Positions 6,435 through 12,840 of a stretch of 22,323 bases of DNA are shown piece by piece. This DNA is from JBBDIX01 sp050486225 (GTDB lineage Bacteria > Actinomycetota > Nitriliruptoria > Nitriliruptorales > Nitriliruptoraceae). The DNA is taken from contig JBJHCV010000017.1 of NCBI GenBank assembly GCA_050486225.1, positions 1 to 22,323 of the forward strand, given 5' to 3'. The translations under genes and the position numbers were made by a program. The notes under the pieces were generated by a model, which was not told the DNA's origin, ran no database searches, and worked only from the letters and a program-made list of their open reading frames with translations. Numbering within the stretch: the stretch's first letter is position 1; the number at the start of each line of letters is the position of its first letter.

Positions 6435-6803
6435 ATGATTCAGACGGAGTCGCGACTCAAGGTCGCGGACAACTCGGGAGCGCGCGAGGTGCTGTGCATC
6501 CGCGTGCTCGGCGGGTCCGGACGACGCTACGCGTCCGTGGGCGACGTGTTCGTCGGCACGGTCAAGCAGGCGATCCCCCAGTCGAACGTGAAGAAGGGGG
6601 AGGTCGTGCGTTGCGTGGTCGTGCGCACCGCCAAGGAGCGTCGTCGTCCCGATGGTTCCTACATCCGATTCGACGACAACGCCTGCGTGATCGTGCGCCC
6701 CGACGGCACGCCCCGCGGCACCCGGATCTTCGGTCCGGTGGCGCGCGAGCTGCGGGACCGGAAGTTCATGCGGATCATCTCGCTGGCACCGGAGGTGCTC
6801 TGA
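6435..6803 (+). CDS. rplN: 50S ribosomal protein L14
   Basis: L14 forms an intersubunit bridge with 16S rRNA helix 14 and is the binding site of the silencing factor RsfS. The 122-residue product is canonical: MIQTESRLKVADNSGAREVL, GDVFVGTVKQAIPQSNVKKG, RPDGSYIRFDDNACVI, GTRIFGPVARELRDRKFMRI, and SLAPEVL at the end. A modest AGAGAG element at 6423-6428 precedes the ATG. GGAGG in its last codons (6791-6795) is the ribosome binding site for rplX, whose ATG overlaps the TGA (TGATG). Confidence 0.97.
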   Translation: MIQTESRLKVADNSGAREVLCIRVLGGSGRRYASVGDVFVGTVKQAIPQSNVKKGEVVRCVVVRTAKERRRPDGSYIRFDDNACVIVRPDGTPRGTRIFGPVARELRDRKFMRIISLAPEVL

Positions 6804-7132
6804 TGCATCGCATCCGCAAGGACGACCAGGTGAAGGTCATGGCCGGCAAGGACGCCGGCAAGACCGGTCGCATCGTGCGCCTGTGGCCCGACCGTGGTCG
6901 CGCCATCGTCGAGGGCGTCAACTACGTCCGCAAGCACGAGCGTGTCCAGCAGGAGCGGGGCGGCGGCCAGGGTGGCGGGATCATCGAGACCGAGGCACCC
7001 GTCGACCTCTCCAACGTCATGCCTATCTGCCCGTCGTGCAACGAGGCGACACGGGTCGGGTTCGTGTACGAGACCGAGGGCGACCGTCGCTCGAAGGTCC
7101 GCAGCTGCAAGAAGTGTGAAGCGACGTTCTGA
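6803..7132 (+). CDS. rplX: 50S ribosomal protein L24 with four-cysteine C-terminus
   Basis: L24 starts 50S assembly by binding the 5' end of 23S rRNA. The 109-residue product has the KOW motif near the N-terminus (VKVMAGKDAGKTGRIVRL), the RGRAIVEGVNYVRKHERVQQ segment, and VDLSNVMPICPSC. Two CxxC pairs (C76/C79 and C102/C105) at the C-terminus look like a zinc ribbon, as seen in L24 of many Gram-positive bacteria. The start at 6803 is fixed by the overlap with rplN and by homology; the frame is open much further upstream but only as a shadow of rplN. With S14 and L36 it makes three four-ligand putative zinc ribosomal proteins in this cluster. Confidence 0.96.
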   Translation: MHRIRKDDQVKVMAGKDAGKTGRIVRLWPDRGRAIVEGVNYVRKHERVQQERGGGQGGGIIETEAPVDLSNVMPICPSCNEATRVGFVYETEGDRRSKVRSCKKCEATF

Positions 7133-7136
7133 CGAC

Positions 7137-7201
7137 CGGGCGTGGCCCGTCCGCCTGACACGGGATCTGTGACGCGCCCTGCGGGGCGAGGACGAGTCGC
7201 C
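7137..7201 (+). other. Short alternative hairpins in the rplX-rplE gap
   Basis: The 89-nt gap holds three 5-bp hairpins: CGGGC/GCCCG (7137-7149, 3-nt loop), CGCCC/GGGCG (7175-7188, 4-nt loop) and GGCGA/TCGCC (7185-7201, 7-nt loop). The last two share bases and exclude each other. In E. coli the S8 repressor site of the spc operon lies near the rplE start, so the position is suggestive. However, 5-bp stems are expected by chance at this GC content, so confidence is low. Confidence 0.25.
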
Positions 7202-7221
7202 ACGGCGAGGAGAACCTGAAG

Positions 7222-7791
7222 ATGACCAGCACGACCACACCACGACTGCGGCAGCGGTACCGTGAGGAGATCGCGCCCGCGTTGGCCAAGCAGCTCGAAC
7301 TGACCAACGTGATGCAGATCCCGACGCTCGAGAAGATCGTCGTGAACATCGGCCTCGGGGAGGCCGTCAACGACGCGAAGGCGCTCGAGGGCGCCATCGC
7401 TGACCTGGCGGCGATCACCGGGCAGAAGCCCCGCGTGAACCGCGCCCGTCGGTCGATCGCCGGCTTCAAGCTGCGCGAGGGCATGCCGATCGGCGTGAAG
7501 GTCACGCTGCGAGGCGACCGCATGTGGGAGTTCTTCGACCGCGTGCTGTCGATCGCCCTGCCGCGCGTCCGCGACTTCCGTGGACTCAAGGCGACGGCGT
7601 TCGACGGCCGGGGGAACTACACGTTCGGTCTGGTCGAGCAGCTGGTGTTCCCAGAGATCGACTACGACAGCGTCGACAGCGTGCGTGGCATGGACGTCAC
7701 CATCGTCACCACCGCGCAGTCCGACGAACACGGTCGGGCACTGCTCGACGCATTCGGCTTCCCGTTCGTGAAGGCGGGTACCGACAACTGA
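7222..7791 (+). CDS. rplE: 50S ribosomal protein L5
   Basis: L5 binds 5S rRNA and contacts the P-site tRNA and S13. The 189-residue product has the N-terminal PRLRQRYREEIAPALAKQLE, the family signature IPTLEKIVVNIGLGEAVND, and the segments TGQKPRVNRARRSIAGFKLR, GNYTFGLVEQLVFPEIDYDS and RGMDVTIVTTAQSDEHGRAL. GGCGAGGAGAA provides a Shine-Dalgarno element about 9 nt before the ATG. Length is typical (about 180-190). Confidence 0.97.
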   Translation: MTSTTTPRLRQRYREEIAPALAKQLELTNVMQIPTLEKIVVNIGLGEAVNDAKALEGAIADLAAITGQKPRVNRARRSIAGFKLREGMPIGVKVTLRGDRMWEFFDRVLSIALPRVRDFRGLKATAFDGRGNYTFGLVEQLVFPEIDYDSVDSVRGMDVTIVTTAQSDEHGRALLDAFGFPFVKAGTDN

Positions 7792-7812
7792 CCGGAGCGT
7801 CACACGCCCGGT
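7791..7812 (+). other. Hairpin starting at the rplE stop codon
   Basis: ACCGG (7791-7795) pairs with CCGGT (7808-7812), and GCGT (7797-7800) with ACGC (7804-7807). This gives a 9-bp stem with one bulged A and a CAC loop. It begins at the last base of the rplE TGA and ends 20 nt before rpsZ. It could act in RNA processing or slow re-initiation; no T-tract follows. Confidence 0.45.
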
Positions 7813-7832
7813 GAGGCCTGGACGGAGAAGAC

Positions 7833-8018
7833 ATGGCCAAGAAGTCGAAGATCGCGAGCACCAAGCGCGGTGCGAAGTTCAACGTGCAGAACTACACGCG
7901 GTGCCAGCGCTGTGGGCGGCCCCGAGCCGTCTATCAGCGCTTCCAGCTGTGCCGTGTGTGCTTCCGCTCGATGGCGCACGCGGGTGAACTGCCCGGCGTT
8001 CGCAAGGCGAGCTGGTGA
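7833..8018 (+). CDS. rpsZ: 30S ribosomal protein S14, zinc-binding type Z
   Basis: S14 is a late-assembly protein of the 30S head. The 61-residue length and the two CxxC pairs (C24/C27 and C40/C43, in TRCQRCGRPRAVY and LCRVCFRSMAH) identify the short zinc-binding form, not the ~100-residue zinc-free paralog that actinobacteria may carry elsewhere under Zur control. The C-terminus GELPGVRKASW is canonical. It is in the normal spc position between rplE and rpsH. Confidence 0.97.
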   Translation: MAKKSKIASTKRGAKFNVQNYTRCQRCGRPRAVYQRFQLCRVCFRSMAHAGELPGVRKASW

Positions 8019-8060
8019 CCACCAGTTCCTGAGACCAAACCTCACGACCATGAAGGGAAG

Positions 8061-8081
8061 TGCGGGGCCCACGTCCCCGTA
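8061..8081 (+). other. Hairpin in the rpsZ-rpsH gap
   Basis: TGCGGGG (8061-8067) can pair with CCCCGTA (8075-8081), giving 7 bp with one G-U pair and a 7-nt loop, just upstream of the AGGGAG ribosome binding site of rpsH. Function is unknown and the structure is only moderately better than chance. Confidence 0.3.
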
Positions 8082-8101
8082 ACCCCAGGGAGTTGAACAC
8101 C

Positions 8102-8500
8102 ATGACGATGACCGATCCCGTCGCGGACATGCTCACTCGTGTGCGCAACGCGTCGATCGCGTACCACGAGCAGGCCACGATGCCCTCCTCGAAGATCAAG
8201 GCGAACATCGCCCGGATCCTCGAGGAGGAGGGCTACATCGAGGGCTGGCACGTGGAGGACACGCAACCGCAGGCGACCCTGACCATTCGTCTGAAGTACG
8301 GGCCGAACCGTGAGCGAGTGATCACGGGCATCCGTCGCATCTCCAAGCCCGGGCTGCGGGTCTACGTCAAGCGTGACGAGATCCCGCGTGTGCTCGGAGG
8401 GCTCGGCGTCGCGATCCTGTCGACGAACGCCGGCGTCATGACCGACCGCACCGCACGTGCCCAGGCCCGTGGTGGCGAGGTGCTCGCGTACGTCTGGTGA
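8102..8500 (+). CDS. rpsH: 30S ribosomal protein S8
   Basis: S8 is a primary 16S rRNA-binding protein and, in E. coli, the translational repressor of the spc operon. The 132-residue product starts MTMTDPVADMLTRVRNASIA and ends with the family signature LGGLGVAILSTNAGVMTDRT, then ARAQARGGEVLAYVW. The frame is open 14 codons further upstream, but ATG 8102 gives the canonical N-terminus and has AGGGAG (8087-8092) at good spacing; ATG 8108 is also possible. Length is typical. Confidence 0.97.
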   Translation: MTMTDPVADMLTRVRNASIAYHEQATMPSSKIKANIARILEEEGYIEGWHVEDTQPQATLTIRLKYGPNRERVITGIRRISKPGLRVYVKRDEIPRVLGGLGVAILSTNAGVMTDRTARAQARGGEVLAYVW

Positions 8501-8547
8501 CCCGCGCCGCCATCGCGTCGCGTGACGCTCCCCCAGGAGGAAGTTGA

Positions 8548-9087
8548 ATGTCCCGCATCGGCAAGCAGCCGGTCGACGTCCCCGACACCGTCGAGGTGAC
8601 GATCGACGGACTCGACGTGCACGTCAAGGGCCCCAGAGGCGAACTGTCGCAGCGGATGCCCGACGGTGTCACCCTCTCCCGTGAGGAATCGACGATCGTG
8701 GTGACCCGCGACGGCGACAGCCGCACCGAGCGGTCCCGCCACGGTCTGGTCCGTTCGCTCGTGGCCAACATGGTGGAGGGTGTGTCCAACGGATACACCA
8801 AGGCGCTGGAACTCGTCGGCGTCGGCTACCGAGCCGCCCCGAAGGGCAACGACCTGGAACTGCAGGTCGGCTACTCGCACTCGGTCGTGATCCCGGCGCC
8901 CGAGGGCATCAGCTTCGAGGTCCCCCAGCCGACCCGCGTGATCGTCAGCGGCATCGACAAGGCGCTCGTCGGCCAGGTCGCCGCGGACATCCGCAAGGTG
9001 CGCCCGCCGGAGCCGTACAAGGGCAAGGGCATCAGGTACGAGGGCGAGCACGTCCGCCGCAAGTCCGGAAAGGCCGCAGCGCGCTGA
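8548..9087 (+). CDS. rplF: 50S ribosomal protein L6
   Basis: L6 is a two-domain protein near the sarcin-ricin loop and the factor-binding site. The 179-residue product has MSRIGKQPVDVPDTVEVTID, the first domain ending around LVANMVEGVSNGYTKALELV, and the C-terminal signature PEPYKGKGIRYEGEHVRRKS. AGGAGGAAG just before the ATG is a near-perfect Shine-Dalgarno site, the strongest in this part of the operon. Its TGA is part of a small 6-bp inverted repeat (9086-9100). Confidence 0.97.
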   Translation: MSRIGKQPVDVPDTVEVTIDGLDVHVKGPRGELSQRMPDGVTLSREESTIVVTRDGDSRTERSRHGLVRSLVANMVEGVSNGYTKALELVGVGYRAAPKGNDLELQVGYSHSVVIPAPEGISFEVPQPTRVIVSGIDKALVGQVAADIRKVRPPEPYKGKGIRYEGEHVRRKSGKAAAR

Positions 9088-9136
9088 CCGGAACCCGGTC
9101 CGTGTGCGACGCAGGCCCACGAGGAGACGAAGAGCA

Positions 9137-9496
9137 ATGGATTCGAGCAACAAGCGTGCCGCGCGGCGGCGGCGCCACCTGCGCATCCGCAAGCAGGTCA
9201 GCGGAACGGCGACGACCCCCCGCCTGAGCGTGTACCGCAGCAACCGGCACATCTACGCGCAGCTGATCGACGACGTCGCGGGCCACACGCTCGTGGCGGC
9301 GTCGTCGGCCGAGGACGAGGTGTCGGGAGCCGACGGTGGCAAGACCGGAGTGGCGCGCAGCGTCGGCGAACTCGTCGGCAGGCGAGCCGTCGACGCCGGG
9401 GTGACCACGTGTGTGTTCGATCGCGGCGGCAACCGTTATGCGGGACGCGTCGCGGCACTGGCCGAAGGTGCCCGCGAGGCGGGACTCGAGTTCTGA
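9137..9496 (+). CDS. rplR: 50S ribosomal protein L18
   Basis: L18 binds 5S rRNA together with L5. The 119-residue product starts with a basic tail (MDSSNKRAARRRRHLRIRKQ), then the conserved RLSVYRSNRHIYAQLIDDVA, and ends with CVFDRGGNRYAGRVAALAEG and AREAGLEF. ATG 9137 is chosen because it gives the usual N-terminus and has GAGGAGACGA upstream; the frame is open 11 codons further. Length is normal. A strong bulged hairpin occupies most of the gap before rpsE. Confidence 0.96.
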   Translation: MDSSNKRAARRRRHLRIRKQVSGTATTPRLSVYRSNRHIYAQLIDDVAGHTLVAASSAEDEVSGADGGKTGVARSVGELVGRRAVDAGVTTCVFDRGGNRYAGRVAALAEGAREAGLEF

Positions 9497-9502
9497 CGAC
9501 GT

Positions 9503-9535
9503 CACCGTGCCGGGTTCACGCCCGGTACCACGGTG
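9503..9535 (+). other. Strong 12-bp bulged hairpin between rplR and rpsE
   Basis: CACCGTG (9503-9509) pairs with CACGGTG (9529-9535), and the immediately adjoining CCGGG (9510-9514) pairs with CCCGG (9521-9525). The result is 12 Watson-Crick pairs with a single 3-nt bulge (9526-9528) and a 6-nt loop. It sits 7 nt after the rplR stop and 7 nt before AGGAG (9542-9546) of rpsE. No T-tract is present. It is one of the two most stable simple hairpins in the ribosomal part of the window. Confidence 0.6.
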
Positions 9536-9554
9536 TGTGACAGGAGTGTTCAAC

Positions 9555-10151
9555 ATGGCAGCGAACAAGGGCAGCGGAGGCGGCGGACGCGGCAAGGGCC
9601 GCGACGACCGTCGTGGCCGCGGCCGCGATGCCGACCGTGAGCAGTACGACGAGCGCGTCGTCGCGATCAACCGGGTCTCGAAGGTCGTCAAGGGTGGCCG
9701 TCGGTTCCAGTTCACCGCGTTGGTGGTCGTCGGCGACGGCAAGGGCATGGTGGGCGTGGGTCACGGCAAGGCCAAGGAGGTCCAGTCCGCCATCCAGAAG
9801 GGTGTCGAGGAGGCCAAGAAGAACTTCTTCAAGGTCCCCATGGTCGGCAGCACGATCGTGCATCCGGTCGTCGGCCGGGCCGGCGCCGGGCAGGTCATGC
9901 TCAAGCCGGCTGCTCCCGGTACCGGGGTCATCGCCGGTGGCCCGGTGCGTGCGGTCATCGAGGCTGCGGGCATCCACGACCTGCTCGCGAAGTCGCTCGG
10001 CACGGCCAACCCCGTGAACGTGGTGCACGCGACCGTGGCGGGCCTCAAGGCCCAGCGCTCGGCGCACGACATCGCGGCGCTGCGTGGCAAGGCCGTGGAG
10101 GATGTCGCCCCGAAGAAGATGCTCGAGACCATGCGGGGAGGTGCTGCCTGA
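9555..10151 (+). CDS. rpsE: 30S ribosomal protein S5
   Basis: S5 lies at the mRNA entry channel and influences decoding fidelity. The 198-residue product has a Gly/Arg/Lys/Asp-rich, probably flexible N-terminal tail of about 35 residues, then the S5 double-stranded-RNA-binding-like domain (ERVVAINRVSKVVKGGRRFQ, VVVGDGKGMVGVGHGKAKEV), and the C-terminal domain (GRAGAGQVMLKPAAPGTGVI, VRAVIEAAGIHDLLAKSLGT). AGGAG at 9542-9546 supports ATG 9555. The reading frame is open well upstream inside rplR, but that part is a shadow. The stop overlaps the rpmD start (TGATG). Confidence 0.97.
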   Translation: MAANKGSGGGGRGKGRDDRRGRGRDADREQYDERVVAINRVSKVVKGGRRFQFTALVVVGDGKGMVGVGHGKAKEVQSAIQKGVEEAKKNFFKVPMVGSTIVHPVVGRAGAGQVMLKPAAPGTGVIAGGPVRAVIEAAGIHDLLAKSLGTANPVNVVHATVAGLKAQRSAHDIAALRGKAVEDVAPKKMLETMRGGAA

Positions 10152-10339
10152 TGGCCGGCAAGCTGCGCATCACCCAGACGCGTTCGGTCATCGGCCGCGT
10201 CCAGTCCCAGCGGGACACCGTGCGGTCGCTCGGACTGAAGCGGATCCGCCACACGGTCATCCAGGAGGACCGTCCGGAGATCCGCGGGATGCTTCGCAAG
10301 GTCCCGCACCTCGTGGACTTCGAGGAGATCGACGAATGA
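10151..10339 (+). CDS. rpmD: 50S ribosomal protein L30
   Basis: L30 is a small 50S protein absent from some bacterial lineages. The 62-residue product AGKLRITQTRSVIGRVQSQR, TVRSLGLKRIRHTVIQED and GMLRKVPHLVDFEEID fits the family along its whole length. It overlaps rpsE by one base at the start and rplO by four bases at the end (ATGA), so S5, L30 and L15 are probably made by coupled translation. Nothing unusual is seen. Confidence 0.96.
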   Translation: MAGKLRITQTRSVIGRVQSQRDTVRSLGLKRIRHTVIQEDRPEIRGMLRKVPHLVDFEEIDE

Positions 10340-10776
10340 CCATCAGACTTCATCACCTGAAGCCCGCCGAGGGCTCCAACAAGGCGCGCAAGCGTGTCGC
10401 GCGCGGTGACCGTGGCCGCGGCGGCAAGACCGCAGGCCGTGGCACCAAGGGCACCGGCGCGCGTGGCACCGTCCCCGCAGGGTTCGAGGGTGGACAGCTG
10501 CCGCTGATCCGTCGTCAGCCGAAGCGGCCCGGGTTCCGCAACCCGAACAAGGTCGTGTACACGGTGGTCAACGTCCGCCGCCTCGAGGAGGAGTTCTCCG
10601 ACGGTGACCAGGTCACCACGGCGATCCTCCGGGAGAAGGGCATGGTCCGCAAGGTGGGGCCGGTCAAGGTGCTCGGCCACGGTGAGCTGACGACACGGCT
10701 CACCGTGGACGTCGACGCGGTGACCGGTACGGCACGCGACAAGATCACCGCTGCCGGCGGTACCGTCGTCGACTGA
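10336..10776 (+). CDS. rplO: 50S ribosomal protein L15
   Basis: L15 is a late-assembly 23S rRNA-binding protein. The 146-residue product has the glycine-rich basic N-terminal half (HHLKPAEGSNKARKRVARGD, GRGGKTAGRGTKGTGARG), the conserved GFEGGQLPLIRRQPKRPGF, and the C-terminal domain with VKVLGHGELTTRLTVDVDAV. The start is fixed by the ATGA overlap with rpmD; the frame continues upstream only as a shadow. The TGA stop codon forms the loop of a 9-bp hairpin. secY follows after 32 nt. Confidence 0.97.
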   Translation: MTIRLHHLKPAEGSNKARKRVARGDRGRGGKTAGRGTKGTGARGTVPAGFEGGQLPLIRRQPKRPGFRNPNKVVYTVVNVRRLEEEFSDGDQVTTAILREKGMVRKVGPVKVLGHGELTTRLTVDVDAVTGTARDKITAAGGTVVD

Positions 10777-10785
10777 GTCGGCGAC
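10765..10785 (+). other. Hairpin with the rplO stop codon as its loop
   Basis: GTCGTCGAC (10765-10773) pairs with GTCGGCGAC (10777-10785) with one G-U pair. The 3-nt loop is exactly the rplO TGA stop codon. It ends 15 nt before GAGG of the secY ribosome binding site. A terminating ribosome would open it, so it could link L15 termination to secY expression, but that is speculation. Confidence 0.45.
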
Positions 10786-10808
10786 TGGCGCCACGCCTCG
10801 AGGTACCC

Positions 10809-12086
10809 ATGCTGCGAGCATTCATCAGCGCGTTCAGGATCCCGGACCTGCGACGCAAGCTGCTGTTCACCCTGGGGATCATCGCCATCTACCGGGTCGG
10901 TGGGTGGATCCCGATCCCCGGGGTCGACATGGACCTGCTCCGTGAGGCGATCGGTGCCGGGGGCGCGGGCAACATCGTGGGCATCATCAACGTGTTCGCC
11001 GGCGGTGCCCTGCAGCAGATGGCCGTGTTCGCGCTCGGGATCATGCCGTACATCACCGCCAGCATCATCATGCAGCTGCTCGCCGTCGTCATCCCCAAGC
11101 TCGAGGAGCTCCGAAAGGAGGGCGAGCAGGGTCGCCGCAAGATCACCCAGTACACGCGGTACGCGACCATCGCGCTGGCCCTGCTGCAGTCGACGGCGCT
11201 GGTGACACTGGCACGCAACGGTGCGGCCTTCGACGTCAACGTCATGCCCGGGTCCGGGACCGGCATCGTGCTGCTCGCGGTGCTCACGCTGACTGCGGGC
11301 ACCTCGCTGATCATGTGGCTGGGTGAGCTGATCACCGCCCGTGGCGTCGGCAACGGCATGTCGCTGCTGATCTACGTGTCGATCATCAGCCAGTTCCCGT
11401 CCGAACTGCGCATCGTGCAGACGTCGAACGGGTGGGAGTGGGTGTTCGGCGTCCTGCTCATGGGCCTGTTCCTCACGGTCGCGGTCGTGTTCATGGAGAT
11501 GGGCCAGCGCCGCATCCCGGTGCAGTACGCACGTCGACAGGTCGGTCGTCGCAGCTACGGCGGGCAGTCGACCTACATCCCGCTCAAGGTCAACCAGTCG
11601 GGCGTGATCCCCGTGATCTTCGCCTCGTCGCTGATCTACCTGCCGGGCATGGGCGCCCAGATGTCGGGTAACCAGTCGTTCATCGCCTTCAACGAGCGCT
11701 ACCTGGCCGACGCGAGCAGCCCCCTGTTCATCGCGATCTTCGCGGCGATGACGATCTTCTTCGCGTACTTCTACAGCGCGATCACCTTCAACCCGGTCGA
11801 GGTCGCCGACAACATGAAGCGCTACGGCGGCTTCGTGCCCGGCATCCGACCCGGACGGCAGACGGCCGAGTACCTGGACCGGGTGCTCACCCGGATCACC
11901 CTGCCCGGATCGCTGTACCTGGCGACGGTGGCGGTCCTGCCGTTCATCCTGCTCGCCGTCGGCAACATCCAGGCGTTCCCGCTGGGTGGCGTGAGCCTGC
12001 TGATCATGGTCGGCGTGGCCCTGCAGACGATGCAGCAGATCGAGAGCCAGCTGATGCAGCGCAACTACGAGGGCTTCCTGCGCTGA
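10809..12086 (+). CDS. secY: Protein translocase subunit SecY
   Basis: SecY is the channel subunit of the Sec translocon in the cytoplasmic membrane, partnered by SecE and SecG and driven by SecA or the ribosome. The 425-residue protein is hydrophobic, with about ten predicted membrane spans. It shows the conserved first span and plug region (TLGIIAIYRVGGWIPIPGVD, 21-40), the signature GIMPYITASIIMQL (77-90), GNGMSL (181-186), and the basic cytoplasmic segment RRIPVQYARRQVGRRSYGG (about 234-252). GAGG at 10800-10803 precedes the ATG. Its place between rplO and adk is standard. Length matches the family. Confidence 0.98.
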   Translation: MLRAFISAFRIPDLRRKLLFTLGIIAIYRVGGWIPIPGVDMDLLREAIGAGGAGNIVGIINVFAGGALQQMAVFALGIMPYITASIIMQLLAVVIPKLEELRKEGEQGRRKITQYTRYATIALALLQSTALVTLARNGAAFDVNVMPGSGTGIVLLAVLTLTAGTSLIMWLGELITARGVGNGMSLLIYVSIISQFPSELRIVQTSNGWEWVFGVLLMGLFLTVAVVFMEMGQRRIPVQYARRQVGRRSYGGQSTYIPLKVNQSGVIPVIFASSLIYLPGMGAQMSGNQSFIAFNERYLADASSPLFIAIFAAMTIFFAYFYSAITFNPVEVADNMKRYGGFVPGIRPGRQTAEYLDRVLTRITLPGSLYLATVAVLPFILLAVGNIQAFPLGGVSLLIMVGVALQTMQQIESQLMQRNYEGFLR

Positions 12087-12097
12087 CACCCGTGCTT

Positions 12098-12123
12098 CGG
12101 GCCACGGTGGGGGCCGTGGCCCG
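12098..12123 (+). terminator. Perfect 10-bp hairpin between secY and adk (terminator or processing site)
   Basis: CGGGCCACGG (12098-12107) and CCGTGGCCCG (12114-12123) form a perfect 10-bp stem with a 6-nt G-rich loop, starting 12 nt after the secY stop. There is no T-tract, but high-GC actinobacterial terminators often lack one. It may partly terminate transcription or stabilise the ribosomal-protein mRNA, lowering adk-map relative to secY. I see no convincing new promoter in the remaining 57 nt before adk. Confidence 0.5.
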
Positions 12124-12180
12124 TGACCCCCGGGCCGGAACCGCGGCTGCCGATCCGCAACCACGACAGAGGACCATCAC

Positions 12181-12840
12181 ATGCGCGTCATCCTCCTCGG
12201 ACCGCCGGGCGCCGGCAAGGGCACCCAGGCCGTCTTCATCGCCGAGGCCGCGTCCATCCCGCACATCTCGACGGGAGACATCCTGCGCGCCAACGTGAGC
12301 GAGGGGACCGCGCTCGGTCGGCAGGCGAAGGCTTTCATGGATGCCGGCGAGCTCGTGCCCGACGAGGTGATCATCGGCATGGTCGGTGACCGCCTCGACG
12401 AGGCGGACGCGAAGGACGGGTTCCTGTTCGACGGCTTCCCCCGCACCGTCCCCCAGGCCGAGGCGCTCGAGCAGCTGCTCATCGACCGGCAGACGCCGCT
12501 CGACGTCGTGCTGCGACTGGCCGTGCCGGTCGACGAGGTGGTGTCGAGACTGACGGGACGGCGGACCTGTGGTGACTGTGGTCGCATCTTCCACGTCGAG
12601 TTCTCGCCGCCTGCCACGCCCGACGTCTGCGACGACTGCGGGGGCGCGCTCGTCCAGCGTGACGACGACACCGAGGACGTGGTGCTCAACCGCCTCGAGG
12701 TCTACCGCTCGCAGACCGAACCGCTCGAGCAGTTCTACTGGGAACGTGGCCTGCTGCGCGACGTCGAGGCCGTGGGCCCCGTCGACGAGGTCAGCGCCCG
12801 TGCCCGGGCGATCCTCGGGGAGTTCGGCCCGCTCGCATGA
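12181..12840 (+). CDS. adk: Adenylate kinase, long zinc-type LID
   Basis: Adenylate kinase interconverts ATP + AMP and 2 ADP in the cytosol. The 219-residue product has the P-loop GPPGAGKGTQ (7-16), the AMP-binding region HISTGDILRANVSEGT (28-43), the FDGFPRT motif (83-89), and a long LID domain with four cysteines (C130, C133, C150, C153) that should bind a structural zinc. Many actinobacterial enzymes have a short LID without cysteines, so this zinc LID is mildly notable. AGAGGA at 12168-12173 precedes the ATG. Its stop overlaps map by 4 nt (ATGA). Confidence 0.98.
   Translation: MRVILLGPPGAGKGTQAVFIAEAASIPHISTGDILRANVSEGTALGRQAKAFMDAGELVPDEVIIGMVGDRLDEADAKDGFLFDGFPRTVPQAEALEQLLIDRQTPLDVVLRLAVPVDEVVSRLTGRRTCGDCGRIFHVEFSPPATPDVCDDCGGALVQRDDDTEDVVLNRLEVYRSQTEPLEQFYWERGLLRDVEAVGPVDEVSARARAILGEFGPLA

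Noticed and set aside
8515..8528. GCGTC/GACGC hairpin in the rpsH-rplF gap
   Set aside because: Only 5 bp; at roughly 70% GC a stem of this size is expected by chance in a gap of this length.
9086..9100. GACCGG/CCGGTC inverted repeat at the rplF stop
   Set aside because: 6 bp with a 3-nt loop is only marginally above chance, and no T-tract or other signal accompanies it.
10515..12164. Long open frame (549 codons) on the minus strand opposite rplO-secY
   Set aside because: Translation is low-complexity His/Arg/Asp/Gln-rich and mirrors the codon bias of secY; a high-GC antisense artefact.
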